Translations under genes and position numbers: made by a program | Shown: positions 26,870 to 35,943 of the stretch, piece after piece | How the letters are laid out: every line of letters begins with the position of its first letter | Position numbering within the stretch: the first letter of the stretch is position 1 | DNA from: Aquibacillus salsiterrae | GTDB taxonomy: Bacteria > Bacillota > Bacilli > Bacillales > Amphibacillaceae | Length of the DNA: 64,000 nucleotides | Direction of reading: 5' to 3' | NCBI RefSeq assembly: GCF_028416595.1 | Contig: NZ_JAMQKC010000009.1 | Location: 1 to 64,000 of the forward strand | Notes under the pieces: model-generated | Told to the model about the DNA's origin: nothing | Database searches by the model: none | The model's input: only the letters and a program-made list of their open reading frames with translations

Positions 26870-27056
26870 TTTAAATTCCTAATTTTTTACAAAAAAGTTT
26901 TTTTCCGAGAACCGTCATTTCTTTCGGGTGCTATTCTCAGGGAATGAAAGGCCGTGTAATACCTCTGTAAGAAAAATGAGTATCTGAGGTGGAAATGTGG
27001 AACAACTTATCTATACGCTCCTAGCATATTTGAATAATTCTCTGGAAAAGGATATG

Positions 27057-27087
27057 GAGAGAATAGGATGACTCCTATTCTCTCTTT
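27057..27087 (+). terminator. Intrinsic terminator in a 360-base intergenic gap
   Basis: A perfect 12-bp stem (GAGAGAATAGGA, loop TGAC, TCCTATTCTCTC) followed by TTT. It lies about 190 bases after the YdhK-family gene, so the intervening transcript may carry an untranslated RNA. I see no ORF or known riboswitch in 26870-27056, and nothing recognisable in 27088-27231. Confidence 0.75.
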
Positions 27088-27231
27088 CATGTCATACAAA
27101 GTCGGGGGAGTGAAATAGGATTAGTAATGAATAACCGTTTAATACGAAAAGTTCACATCTAAAAGCGAACCTCAAATAGTAAGATTAGCTTTATTAAAAA
27201 AGTTTAAACAAGAGTTTTCGGTAATCCAGAC

Positions 27232-27537
27232 TTAATTCGGTTGATGCGTTATGTTATTATCACTAATTGTGTCATGCTTAACATAAAAGCCTTGAACAAT
27301 GGCGGTGATAAGATAAAGCTGTACCCATGCAAGAACAGAACCAACTGCGACAATTAATAGCCACTCATATTTGAAAGCGGTTGCATAAAGAGCGTAAATA
27401 AATATTCCACTTATTAAATATCCTTGTGCAATTTTACTTAGTAGTACAATCGTTTTTGACTTTCTGTTATTAGACTGCTCCGATTTAAAAATACTAACAC
27501 CTCCTTGAACATTTTGGTTAAAGTTGTTGTTGTTCAA
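27232..27537 (-). CDS. Hypothetical small membrane protein
   Basis: Up to 101 residues with two likely transmembrane segments (IAQGYLISGIFIYALYATAF and WLLIVAVGSVLAWVQLYLI). I do not recognise the family. The longest frame starts at TTG 27537 without a ribosome-binding site. A near-perfect AAGGAGGTG (27499-27507) lies inside the frame, 6 bases before ATT 27492, which may be the real, non-canonical start of an 86-residue protein. It is on the same strand as the ctaA/qox genes but separated from its upstream neighbour. Confidence 0.6.
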   Translation of the reverse strand: MNNNNFNQNVQGGVSIFKSEQSNNRKSKTIVLLSKIAQGYLISGIFIYALYATAFKYEWLLIVAVGSVLAWVQLYLITAIVQGFYVKHDTISDNNITHQPN

Positions 27538-27663
27538 TCGGCTATAGAATAAGGCTATATATTATCTTTACTATATTTTATCACAAAATGTTCACAAAAT
27601 ATTCATAAAATGTACAAAAAATGTTCAAAACGATAAAATCACCCAATCTAAGTAGTTAAATGA

Positions 27664-27699
27664 CCAAAAATAATCCCAAAGGCGCCGGGCCAATGGGAT
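27664..27699 (-). terminator. Intrinsic terminator for the minus-strand gene at 27730
   Basis: Read on the minus strand, ATCCCA...GGC pairs with GCC...TGGGAT and is followed by TATTTTT. It lies 30 bases after the stop of the hypothetical membrane protein. Confidence 0.75.
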
Positions 27700-27729
27700 C
27701 AAGTAGTTGTCTGTTTTAGTTGTTGTTAA

Positions 27730-28077
27730 CTAATGGGATGACTGTGCAATCATGTATAAGAAGACATAAATCATCAATAAAGAAAGTATTCCAATAACTA
27801 GCATTATGATAAAAATAAAATAAAACCTTCTTTTATATAAAAATCGTTCCTTATCTGAAGCTGATAGATTTTGCTTTAGTAAACGATTAATCTTTAGCAG
27901 GGTAAAGATGACATAAAGAAGAATTAACCAAAGAGCTATTGCTATATAGATAAAGATTGGGTAGGTGGTTAAGGAAATATCTATAGCTTTAGCGTGTTTC
28001 GCTTGAGCAGTTATACTGGTCGTTAAGAAAATGGTAAAAGACAATATAATGACGCTAATATATTGATTGATCTTCAA
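27730..28077 (-). CDS. Hypothetical membrane protein next to ctaA
   Basis: About 115 residues with three probable membrane segments. The first, KINQYISVIILSFTIFLTT, resembles a signal anchor. A basic loop (RRFYF) precedes the last segment. I favour TTG 28077, preceded by GGGTGGTG; GTG 28089 is an alternative, and the open frame reaches 28137. It lies 44 bases or more after ctaA on the same strand, with a repeat fragment between. No family is recognised. Linkage to cytochrome oxidase assembly is only positional. Confidence 0.65.
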   Translation of the reverse strand: MKINQYISVIILSFTIFLTTSITAQAKHAKAIDISLTTYPIFIYIAIALWLILLYVIFTLLKINRLLKQNLSASDKERFLYKRRFYFIFIIMLVIGILSLLMIYVFLYMIAQSSH

Positions 28078-28142
28078 AGCATACACCACCCTTTTTTTAA
28101 AAGATTCGTAGGTATACAAAGTCCGGAAGCTGTCCACTGCCT

Positions 28143-28175
28143 AACAGCTCTACCCGAGTCGTAAGTAAATCTAAA
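28143..28175. repeat. Short fragment of dispersed repeat family A
   Basis: AGCTCTACCCGAGTCGTAAG at this site closely matches part of the longer element at 56030-56150. It is a truncated copy lying just after ctaA. Confidence 0.4.
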
Positions 28176-28180
28176 GAGCA

Positions 28181-29122
28181 TTATGAAGCTTTACGCTTGT
28201 TGGAGGTAGGCAAGGGCGCTAGTACTCTTGTTCTCACATAGAGACCAAAGCCGGTGTTGCCAATCAAAATGGCTCCGAGTGATAGCGTAATTGTTGTGAT
28301 AATCATATGACTAGAAGTTGAGATAACTCCAAGATTATTAGATACACTTAAAAATCCTGTTAAACCTGTAAGTGTAATGAATAGTAAATATAACAAACTT
28401 ACTATCTGATTTACTTTATATCGATAGGCATAGAACAAAATTAAAAGACTACTAATGACTACAACTGTATTAATTATACCGTGAGAATCATATAACGCGG
28501 TTGCTATTAATTTTGAACTAATTAATTGTTCCTTTGCAGGAATGTCCAACATTACTTTACTAGCTGCACTATGTTTAAAAAAGGCCCCTAAAACAATCTC
28601 AAAGTATAGCAATGAAATACTAACTACTGCTGGATAGTACAGCTTTCGTGCATTTCTTTGTTCCATTACAGCTTCCTCACTTAATTCTGTAACAGGTTTT
28701 CTTTTTAATGCAATTGTAAGGAAAATCAAGCTTACTAAAAGGGTTAAACTAACAGTTACGTCAATCGTCGTAAAACCAGGGGGTGTACCCAAAAGAACAT
28801 TTAAACCACCAACTAACGATTGAAGAATCAAAATAAATAGACTAGCAAAAGCAAAGATGGTGACTAACTTTTCACCCTTTACGCGACGTTTGATTGCAAT
28901 AATAGCGTTAATTAAAATGATGAATCCAAGTAGACCAGTAAACGCGCGATGGGAATATTCAATCACTTGTTGGTAATTAGCTATATCTGGAAAAAAGTTT
29001 CCATTACACTTTGGCCAATCCGTACCACATGCATCTCCGGAATTAGTTGCAACAACTAAATTTCCAAGAATTAATGCGAAAAAGGTAACAATAGTTGTAA
29101 ATAAAGAAAAACGGTGTCTCAT
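28181..29122 (-). CDS. ctaA: Heme A synthase
   Basis: A 313-residue membrane protein of the CtaA/COX15 family that oxidises the C8 methyl of heme O to give heme A. It has about eight transmembrane segments. The extracytoplasmic Cys pair is in ACGTDWPKCNG (near residue 35), the essential Glu and heme-ligand His are in VIEYSHRAFTG (near 58), and later histidines are in LYDSHGIIN and ISTSSHMII. It sits downstream of qoxABCD, whose aa3-type oxidase needs heme A. A terminator separates the two. Confidence 0.92.
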   Translation of the reverse strand: MRHRFSLFTTIVTFFALILGNLVVATNSGDACGTDWPKCNGNFFPDIANYQQVIEYSHRAFTGLLGFIILINAIIAIKRRVKGEKLVTIFAFASLFILILQSLVGGLNVLLGTPPGFTTIDVTVSLTLLVSLIFLTIALKRKPVTELSEEAVMEQRNARKLYYPAVVSISLLYFEIVLGAFFKHSAASKVMLDIPAKEQLISSKLIATALYDSHGIINTVVVISSLLILFYAYRYKVNQIVSLLYLLFITLTGLTGFLSVSNNLGVISTSSHMIITTITLSLGAILIGNTGFGLYVRTRVLAPLPTSNKRKAS

Positions 29123-29174
29123 ATTTCCATCCCTTCCAGCGTAAATGGAATTTTATTTTTTTACCATAAGAAAA

Positions 29175-29216
29175 ACATCGGCACCTGCTAGAATAAAGAG
29201 GCGGATGCCGATTTTT
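29175..29216 (-). terminator. Terminator of the qox operon
   Basis: On the minus strand ATCGGCA pairs with TGCCGAT around an internal GC-rich extension, followed by GTTTTT. It separates qoxD from ctaA. Confidence 0.75.
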
Positions 29217-29230
29217 AAAAAAGTGTAAAA

Positions 29231-29281
29231 AGGTCCAAGAGATCTCTAGCTCCGGGCACCTAGCTCATCGGGTCAAGTGGT
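29231..29281. repeat. Dispersed repeat family A, truncated copy
   Basis: Contains CTCTAGCTCCGGGCACCTAG, shared with the copies at 33129 and 42507. It lies immediately after the qoxD stop codon. Confidence 0.65.
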
Positions 29282-29581
29282 CTAAAAGTTCATCACCCAA
29301 GCAGACCCGCCAACAACAGTTACGACAATAATGATCCCGACTATTAACGCTAAAACAATGTATCCTCTATTCTTGTTTTCACGAAGGTGCATGAAGTAAT
29401 AGATTTGTATGACAAATTGAAAGCATGCAGCCAAAAGAATTATCACAAGTAATAATGGATTTTCAAGCATGTCATTTAAAACAAGAACTAACGGAATAAT
29501 AGTTAAAACAATAGAAAACAAAAAGCCAGTTACATAAGATTGGAAAGATGAGTGATGCTCCGTATGCTTTTCCGTCGTCAT
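29282..29581 (-). CDS. qoxD: Cytochrome aa3 quinol oxidase subunit IV
   Basis: A 99-residue subunit with three transmembrane helices (FLFSIVLTIIPLVLVLN, LLLVIILLAACFQFVIQIYY, IVLALIVGIIIVVTVVG) and the family motif QIYYFMHL. It assists assembly of the heme-copper menaquinol oxidase. It is the last gene of the operon, one base downstream of qoxC. Confidence 0.92.
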   Translation of the reverse strand: MTTEKHTEHHSSFQSYVTGFLFSIVLTIIPLVLVLNDMLENPLLLVIILLAACFQFVIQIYYFMHLRENKNRGYIVLALIVGIIIVVTVVGGSAWVMNF

Positions 29582-29582
29582 C

Positions 29583-30194
29583 TTACATCACCCCCAACAG
29601 GTAAACAACTGTAAAGATAAAAATCCATACAACATCCAAGAAGTGCCAGTACAAGCTCACTACTTGTGTTTTTCGATTTGTTTCTTCAGTAATGCCGTAT
29701 CTTGATAATTGGAAAATGGTACTTATCATCCAGATAATACCTGCTGATACGTGCAAACCATGTGTTCCAACGAGTACGTAAAATGCGGATAAAAATGCGC
29801 TTGTTGATATTGTTGCGCCTTCTTCTACTAAAGTAATAAATTCTGTAACTTCTAGCCCGACAAATGCAATTCCTAATACGACAGTAACGATTAACCAGTT
29901 AATAACGGTTTTTACTTTACCCTGTTGAAGACCTAACGTTGCGAGTCCGCTTGTAAAGCTACTAGTTAAAAGGATAAACGTTTCTGCAACAAAAATTGGA
30001 ACCTCAAACAGTTCTGCACCAGTTGGACCTCCGCTATACCTAGTACGCAATACTACATAGGTTGCAAATAATACAGAGAAAAGAATTAAATCAGAGATAA
30101 GAAAAATCCAAAAACCAAAGATTTTAATTGAACTCGTGTCATGATGTTCTTCTTCATTATGGTGGTCAATTTTTCCTGCGGTTGATTGAGACAT
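29583..30194 (-). CDS. qoxC: Cytochrome aa3 quinol oxidase subunit III
   Basis: A 203-residue COX3-like membrane subunit with five helices, beginning IFGFWIFLISDLILFSVLFA and containing GTHGLHVSAGIIWM and YWHFLDVVWIFIFTVVYL, all typical of QoxC/CyoC. Its ATG overlaps the qoxB stop by one base (TAATG), indicating translational coupling within qoxABCD. Confidence 0.94.
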   Translation of the reverse strand: MSQSTAGKIDHHNEEEHHDTSSIKIFGFWIFLISDLILFSVLFATYVVLRTRYSGGPTGAELFEVPIFVAETFILLTSSFTSGLATLGLQQGKVKTVINWLIVTVVLGIAFVGLEVTEFITLVEEGATISTSAFLSAFYVLVGTHGLHVSAGIIWMISTIFQLSRYGITEETNRKTQVVSLYWHFLDVVWIFIFTVVYLLGVM

Positions 30195-32149
30195 TATCGT
30201 GTACCTCCAATCCTTGCTTCCGTTCGTTCAATTTCATCAACTGGAATATAATAATCAGTATCATTATCTAGGTGCCTGACGACAATAGAGGTCGCAACAC
30301 CTATTAAACCGATGATACCCATCCAGGTCCATTCAAAGGTTAATCCAAATCCAGTAATAAACCAAAACCCACCCATTATAAACGGGATACCAGAATTTTT
30401 TGGCATATGAATCGGTTTATAATCCTCTTTAACTTTAGTTAGCCCTTTTTGCTTTTTATACCACCAGTCGTCTTGTTCACTAACCTTTGGTATTATCGCA
30501 AAATTGTATTCAGGTGGTGGTGAAGGAATGGACCATTCAAGTGTACGACCATCCCATGGGTCAGCTGCGCCTTCCTTATTTCGGTGTTTAATACTATAAA
30601 CTATCTGCCATACCTGAAAAATAAATCCGGCACCCATTAAGAATGCACCGATTGTCGAAATGAAATTTAATGGCGCCCATCCCATATCCCATCCGTACGT
30701 TGATACTCTTCGTGGCATGCCCATGAAGCCAAGTGCGTACTGTGGCATAAACGTTACATAGAAGCCGATATTCCAAAGCCAAAATGCCCATAATCCTAAT
30801 TTTTCATTTAAAGAGAAACCGAAGATTTTTGGCCACCAATAATAAATACCTGAGAAAAAGCCAAACACTACTCCTCCAATTAACACCTGGTGGAAGTGAG
30901 CGATTAAGAAATAACTATTGTGATACTGAAAATCAGCTGGTGCTACAGCCAACATAACACCTGTAGCTCCTCCTACTAAGAAGGTTGGAATAAACGCAAT
31001 CGTCCAAAGCATCGGAGGCTTCATTTGGATCCTGCCTCGGAACATGGTAAACATCCAATTAAATACCTTTACGCCAGTTGGAATAGCAATCGCCATTGTT
31101 GTTATAGCGAAAAACGCATCAACTTTATAGTCTGCCATCGTAAAGAAGTGGTGTACCCATGTAAAGAACGACAGAAGACTAATACTTAACAATGCAAAGA
31201 CCATAGATTTATAACCAAATATTTTCTTTTTACTAAATGTGGCTACTACTTCAGAAAAGACTCCAAAAGCAGGGAGAACGACAAGATAAACCTCTGGATG
31301 TCCCCACATCCAAATCAAATTCACATAATACATCGGGTTTCCGCCGCCAGCAAGAGTGAAGAAGTTTGCCCCGAAATATCTATCAATAAACAATAAACCT
31401 AATGTAACGGTTAAAATTGGGAATGCAAAAATGATAATAATACAGCTTGATAACACCGACCATGAAAACATCGGCATTTTCATTAATTTCATTCCAGGTG
31501 CACGCATTTTTAGAATCGTAACTAAAAAGTTTATCCCTGATGCCAAGCTTCCTATACCAGAGATTTGTATCCCCCAAATATAGTAGTTCTGCCCTGGGCC
31601 CTCACTGAACTGTGTTTCTGATAATGGTGCATAACTTAACCATCCGGCATCAGGTGATCCCCCAATGACAAAGGATAAGTTAAAAAGCATTGCTCCAAAG
31701 AAAAATGTCCAAAAACTTACTGCGTTCAGAAAAGGATACGCAACATCCCTTGCGCCAATTTGTAATGGAACAACCATGTTAAATAAGGCAAACATTAATG
31801 GCATTGCCATAAATAAAATCATAATTGTACCGTGTGTGGTGAAAATTTCATTGTATTTATCTGATGGTAGAAAGTCCATATTTGGAAAAGCGAGCTGTGT
31901 ACGCATTAAGATGGCATCTACGCCTCCGCGAAACAGCATTAAAAGCGACGCTATCAAGTACATGATTCCGATTTTCTTATGGTCAACAGTTGTTAGCCAT
32001 TCACTCCACAACCATTTCCATTTTTTAAAATAAGTTAACACAAAAATGATAGCTACCATGACTAACACGATTGAAACGTCAGCACCATAAATTAATGGAT
32101 CTCCGGTAACGAAAAAATCGGACGAAAAATTTTTTATTGATTCAATCAT
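30194..32149 (-). CDS. qoxB: Cytochrome aa3 quinol oxidase subunit I
   Basis: The 651-residue catalytic subunit holding low-spin heme a and the heme a3-CuB centre that reduces O2 and pumps protons. Visible features: FTTHGTIMILFMAMP (heme ligand His), the CuB site WMWGHPEVYLVVLPAFG with the His-Tyr pair, VHHFFTMAD (CuB histidines), and the heme-binding YHNSYFLIAHFHQVLIGG. Length matches QoxB/CyoB. GGGAGGAC precedes the ATG. The qoxA-B-C-D order is as in B. subtilis. Confidence 0.96.
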   Translation of the reverse strand: MIESIKNFSSDFFVTGDPLIYGADVSIVLVMVAIIFVLTYFKKWKWLWSEWLTTVDHKKIGIMYLIASLLMLFRGGVDAILMRTQLAFPNMDFLPSDKYNEIFTTHGTIMILFMAMPLMFALFNMVVPLQIGARDVAYPFLNAVSFWTFFFGAMLFNLSFVIGGSPDAGWLSYAPLSETQFSEGPGQNYYIWGIQISGIGSLASGINFLVTILKMRAPGMKLMKMPMFSWSVLSSCIIIIFAFPILTVTLGLLFIDRYFGANFFTLAGGGNPMYYVNLIWMWGHPEVYLVVLPAFGVFSEVVATFSKKKIFGYKSMVFALLSISLLSFFTWVHHFFTMADYKVDAFFAITTMAIAIPTGVKVFNWMFTMFRGRIQMKPPMLWTIAFIPTFLVGGATGVMLAVAPADFQYHNSYFLIAHFHQVLIGGVVFGFFSGIYYWWPKIFGFSLNEKLGLWAFWLWNIGFYVTFMPQYALGFMGMPRRVSTYGWDMGWAPLNFISTIGAFLMGAGFIFQVWQIVYSIKHRNKEGAADPWDGRTLEWSIPSPPPEYNFAIIPKVSEQDDWWYKKQKGLTKVKEDYKPIHMPKNSGIPFIMGGFWFITGFGLTFEWTWMGIIGLIGVATSIVVRHLDNDTDYYIPVDEIERTEARIGGTR

Positions 32150-32166
32150 AACAAGTCCTCCCTTCT

Positions 32167-33084
32167 CTAATTCCCTAATTCTAGTTGTCTACTATTGTCA
32201 AATTGTTCTGTATGGTTATTACTCTTGTAATATTTACCACCATTTTTATCAACGATAAACTCAAATAAGTTAGGTGGAATTGATGAATACGCTGAAACTC
32301 CAACAATGCTTGGTTTAACCAATTCTTGATAATCTTCCATTGTAAATGGTTGGTTAGTAGCCTTTACTTCCTCTACCCACTTATCAAAATCTGCATCCGG
32401 TACAGTTGATACATCAAAGTTCATTTCTGTAAATCCATCACCGGAAAAATTGTTAGCTGTACCATAATAAGTACCAGCCTCTTCAGCTTCTAACCATAAG
32501 GTAGATGATTTTCCAGGCAATGAATATCTTTGCCCACCCAACTGTGGAATCCAAAATGAATTAATTGGTGCGTCTGACGTTAATTCAAATTGAACAGGTG
32601 TATCAACAGGGATCTTTAAATAGTTAACCGTAGCAATATCTTCTTCTGGGTATTGAAACAACCACTTCCAATCAAGTGATGTCACTTGAATAGTAATTGG
32701 CTCTACATCCTCTGAAGGTGGCCCTTGAAGTACTAGTGTGTCTCGAACTGTTAAGATACTTAATATCGCAATCAGTATTATAGGAATACCCCACCATACG
32801 ACCTCTAGTTTGACATTATCGTCCCATTCAGGCTTATATGGTGATTTGTTTCCTGGTTTATCTCGGTACCGATAAACGATGAAAAAGAATAAAAGCAGAA
32901 CGGGGATAATGACAATCATTAATACTAGAAATGATACGAATATCAAATTGGCCTGAACCTCCCCAACTGGCCCTTTCGGATTTAACACGATAAATTGCTC
33001 ACTGCTACAAGCAGATAACAAGAAAACTGCGAATGTCGATAAAATTAGCATTAAAAAACGTTTTACCGTTTTTCTTGAAGGCAT
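32167..33084 (-). CDS. qoxA: Cytochrome aa3 quinol oxidase subunit II
   Basis: A 305-residue lipoprotein subunit. The lipobox is FLLSACS at about residues 20-26. Two transmembrane hairpin helices follow, then a cupredoxin domain (APINSFWIPQLGGQRYSLPG, YYGTANNFSGDGFTEM). The CuA-ligand Cys pair of cytochrome c oxidases is absent, so this is a quinol, not cytochrome c, oxidase. I place the start at ATG 33084 rather than GTG 33096, which overlaps the ribosome-binding site AAAGGTGGAG. First gene of the operon. Confidence 0.93.
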   Translation of the reverse strand: MPSRKTVKRFLMLILSTFAVFLLSACSSEQFIVLNPKGPVGEVQANLIFVSFLVLMIVIIPVLLLFFFIVYRYRDKPGNKSPYKPEWDDNVKLEVVWWGIPIILIAILSILTVRDTLVLQGPPSEDVEPITIQVTSLDWKWLFQYPEEDIATVNYLKIPVDTPVQFELTSDAPINSFWIPQLGGQRYSLPGKSSTLWLEAEEAGTYYGTANNFSGDGFTEMNFDVSTVPDADFDKWVEEVKATNQPFTMEDYQELVKPSIVGVSAYSSIPPNLFEFIVDKNGGKYYKSNNHTEQFDNSRQLELGN

Positions 33085-33128
33085 TCGATTCTCCACCTTT
33101 CTTTTGATATGAAAGTATAAAAAAACTA

Positions 33129-33166
33129 AGAGCTGTCTAGCTCCGGGCAGGACTTGCGCTTTTCTT
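33129..33166. repeat. Dispersed repeat family A, internally deleted copy
   Basis: AGAGCTGTCTAGCTCCGGGC is joined directly to GGACTTGCGCTTTTCTT, the two ends of the fuller copy at 42507. It lies upstream of qoxA. The following stretch to about 33460 is AT-rich with no gene that I can support. Confidence 0.65.
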
Positions 33167-33464
33167 AATGACTAGGACTTTAAGTTGGTTAACCAAAGCT
33201 TCCTTGTTCCCCGGTGGATAAGATTATTTATTTACAATCGTATTTATTAAATCTTTCAGTCGGTATTTTATCAAAAGTTAATCAGTTTGAGAGTAATTTC
33301 ACAAAGGTTTCACATTTTTTATGAGATAAAAATGTATCATCTTCTTTGATAATCGCTTGTGTAGCAAAATGTCCAATAGTCCACAAATACCTTGGGCCAT
33401 ATAAAAGAAATAAGCTTCGGTTTACAAAGAAAATACACTGTGATATATTAAATATATTAAAAAT

Positions 33465-33492
33465 GTTAAATAAAAATTTAATTTAATTAACA
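33465..33492. promoter_or_regulatory. AT-rich motif shared with the gbsA and gbsR upstream regions
   Basis: GTTAAATAAAAATTTAAT here closely matches GTTAAATAAATTTTTAAT upstream of gbsA (37958). It lies about 140 bases before the betA leader. It could be a GbsR operator, which is inference from sharing among choline/betaine genes. Confidence 0.4.
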
Positions 33493-33630
33493 TAAGTGGA
33501 GAGGCTAGAAGAAAAATTCAATGGAAGAAGTACATAAAATGAATTTGATTTTTAAGCTTAATCCGCTGAATTTGTTAAGTTATTAAACTATCAATCTCTT
33601 AACTAGTTTCATGATTTAAGGAGGATTTTA

Positions 33631-33699
33631 ATGAGTTATCTTTCTATAAAGTGGACAATGACAGAAAATATTAGGCATCAAGGAGGTCTTCAAAGATGA
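33631..33699 (+). CDS. 22-codon leader peptide overlapping betA
   Basis: ATG 33631 follows AAGGAGG (33618-33624) at the ideal 6-base spacing and opens a 22-codon frame ([19 protein letters not shown], then LQR). The stop TGA (33697-33699) overlaps the betA start as ATGA. The betA ribosome-binding site AAGGAGGT lies inside the leader. This arrangement suggests translational coupling. The peptide has no run of a single amino acid that would suggest classic attenuation. Confidence 0.55.
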   Translation: MSYLSIKWTMTENIRHQGGLQR

Positions 33700-35387
33700 G
33701 TAAAGCATATGATTACGTAATTGTTGGCGGGGGTAGTGCAGGTTCTGTGCTCGGAGGGCGTCTAAGTGAAGACGGGAAACACAGTGTACTTGTTTTAGAG
33801 GCTGGGCGTAAGGATTTTTCATGGGACTTATTGATCCAAATGCCAGCAGCTTTACCGTTTCCGGCGGGTAAATCACTCTATGATTGGAGGTATGCATCAG
33901 ACCCTGAACCATATATGAATGGACGACGTGTGAAGCATGCTCGTGGGAAGGTGCTTGGTGGATCAGGCTCGATCAACGGCATGATTTTCCAACGTGGCAA
34001 CCCAATGGACTATGAACGGTGGGGAGCTGACCAGGGTATGGACACGTGGGACTTTGCACACTGTCTCCCGTATTTTAAGCGTATGGAAAATGCTTTAGCA
34101 TCAGATCCGGACGATGAACTACGTGGCCATGATGGCCCGCTAAAATTAGAACGTGGACCAGCTACTAATCCGCTGTTTGAGGCCTTCTTTAATGCTGCTG
34201 TAGAGGCTGGATATTCGCGCACCGCAGATGTTAACGGTTTTCGACAAGAAGGATTTGGGCCGTTTGATAAGCATGTGTACAAAGGGAGACGGTTTGGTCC
34301 TTCACGTGCCTATCTGCATCCGGCTATGAAACGTTCGAACCTAACTGTTCAAACGCGTGCATTTGTTACAAGTATTGACTTCAATGGTACAAGGGCAAGT
34401 GGTGTGACTTATCAACGAAATGGCAAGACGAATCATGTTACTGCAGGGGAAGTTATTCTTGCTGGGGGTGCAATCAATACGCCACAGCTACTTCAACTAT
34501 CAGGTGTTGGCGATGCCGAACATTTACGCTCACTTGGTATCGATCCAGTCGTTGATCTTCCTGGTGTAGGTGAAAATCTTCAGGATCACTTGGAAGCATA
34601 TATTCAATATTCTTGTCCGTTACCGGTGTCTGAGCAGCCAAACTTAAACAAAGCAAAAATGCCTTGGATTGGCTTGCAGTGGATACTTGGACGCAAAGGC
34701 CCTGCAGCAACGAACCATTTTGAAGGTGGAGGGTTTGTCCGTTCAAATGAGGAGGTTGACTATCCGAATTTGATGTTCCACTTCCTTCCTGTAGCAGTAC
34801 GATATGATGGGCAAAAAGCGGATACGGATCACGGATTCCAGGTACACGTTGGACCGATGTATTCTGATGCGCGGGGCTCGTTAAAAATACGTTCGAAAAA
34901 TCCGAAAGAACATCCTAGCATGGTCTACAACTATCTTTCAACGGAACAGGACAGACGTGAGTGGATTGAAGCGGTGAAAATTTCGCGTGAAATTATGTCT
35001 CAGCCAGCAATGGCACCATACAATTCTGGAGAAATTTCCCCTGGACCGTCTGTTAGTACAGATGAGGAAATTTTGGACTGGGTGGCAAAAGATGCTGAGA
35101 CAGCACTTCATCCAAGTTGCACAGCTAAGATGGGGCCTGCTTCAGATCCGATGGCTGTAGTAGACCCACTAACTATGAAGGTTCATGGGCTTGACAATGT
35201 CCGAGTGGTAGATGCATCTGCCATGCCTTATGTTACGAACGGTAATATTCATGCACCAGTGTTAATGTTGGCGGAAAAGGCATCTGACATCATTCTTGGG
35301 CGTAAACCGCTAGAGCCTGTTCAAGCAGATTTTTACCGTCATGGTGTTCATCCGAAAGACGCAGGCACAGTCCCGGTCAAAGCATAA
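33696..35387 (+). CDS. betA: Choline dehydrogenase (GMC oxidoreductase)
   Basis: A 563-residue FAD enzyme that oxidises choline to betaine aldehyde. The N-terminal dinucleotide fold is [22 protein letters not shown] signature 1 is [20 protein letters not shown]; signature 2 is [15 protein letters not shown]; the catalytic His region is [10 protein letters not shown], with [18 protein letters not shown] at the C-terminus. Similarity is to BetA of proteobacteria, whereas B. subtilis uses the unrelated alcohol dehydrogenase GbsB. Its base composition appears GC-richer than its neighbours, suggesting transfer. Electrons probably enter the respiratory chain. Confidence 0.92.
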   Translation: MSKAYDYVIVGGGSAGSVLGGRLSEDGKHSVLVLEAGRKDFSWDLLIQMPAALPFPAGKSLYDWRYASDPEPYMNGRRVKHARGKVLGGSGSINGMIFQRGNPMDYERWGADQGMDTWDFAHCLPYFKRMENALASDPDDELRGHDGPLKLERGPATNPLFEAFFNAAVEAGYSRTADVNGFRQEGFGPFDKHVYKGRRFGPSRAYLHPAMKRSNLTVQTRAFVTSIDFNGTRASGVTYQRNGKTNHVTAGEVILAGGAINTPQLLQLSGVGDAEHLRSLGIDPVVDLPGVGENLQDHLEAYIQYSCPLPVSEQPNLNKAKMPWIGLQWILGRKGPAATNHFEGGGFVRSNEEVDYPNLMFHFLPVAVRYDGQKADTDHGFQVHVGPMYSDARGSLKIRSKNPKEHPSMVYNYLSTEQDRREWIEAVKISREIMSQPAMAPYNSGEISPGPSVSTDEEILDWVAKDAETALHPSCTAKMGPASDPMAVVDPLTMKVHGLDNVRVVDASAMPYVTNGNIHAPVLMLAEKASDIILGRKPLEPVQADFYRHGVHPKDAGTVPVKA

Positions 35388-35488
35388 TGCTTTTAGTATG
35401 GAGGCTTACTATCGAGCAGCCATTTATAATTAATGAAATAGAAAGAGACCAAATCACTATACGATTTGGTCTCTTTCTATTTCATTGA

Positions 35489-35895
35489 TTCGGACAGGAA
35501 AGGGTGATAATCGCCTTATTGAGTCCGAATTAGAGCTGAATTCGGACAGGAAAGGGTGACAATTGCTTTATTGAGTCCGAATTAGAGCTGAATTTGGACA
35601 AGGAAGAGTGATAATTGCTTTATTGAGTCCGAATTAGAGCTGAATTTGGACAAGGAAGAGTGATAATTGCTTTATTGAGTCCGAATTAGAGTGGGATTCG
35701 GACAGGAAAGGGTGATAATCCCCTTATAGAGTCCGAATTAGAGCTGAATTTGGACAAGGAAGAGTGATAATCGCCTTATTGAGTCCGAATTGGAGTGGGA
35801 TTCGGACAGGAAAGGGTGACAATTGCTTTATAGAGTCCGAATTGGTGCTGAATTCGGACAAGGAAGAGTGATAATTGCCATATAGAGTCCGAATT
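35489..35895. repeat. Tandem array 1: eight 52-bp palindromic units
   Basis: TTCGGAC or TTTGGAC recurs at 35489, 35541, 35593, 35645, 35697, 35749, 35801 and 35853, an exact 52-bp period. Between units is the palindrome GTCCGAAT-N9-ATTCGGAC (25 bp), separated by a 27-bp segment of the type AGGAAAGGGTGATAAT...TTATTGA. Units 3 and 4 are identical; others differ by a few bases. It lies between convergent betA and the betaine-binding-protein gene and is noncoding. Confidence 0.95.
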
Positions 35896-35937
35896 AAAAG
35901 AAGCTAGTCTCTTCAAAGTGAAAGACTAGCTTCTTTT
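35896..35937. terminator. Bidirectional terminator
   Basis: A perfect 15-bp stem (AAAAGAAGCTAGTCT and its complement) with a 12-base loop and A/T runs on both sides. It abuts array 1 and ends the binding-protein gene. Confidence 0.9.
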
Positions 35938-35943
35938 CCTCTA

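Noticed and set aside
26880-27056. Possible riboswitch before the terminator at 27057
   Set aside because: I could not match any known aptamer core, and no gene follows on that strand.
32167-33084. Cytochrome c oxidase (ctaC) assignment for subunit II
   Set aside because: The CuA cysteine motif and a cytochrome c domain are absent; it is a quinol-oxidase subunit.
35489-35895. CRISPR array
   Set aside because: Palindromes are regularly spaced, but the 27-bp spacers are near-identical from unit to unit and no cas genes are present.
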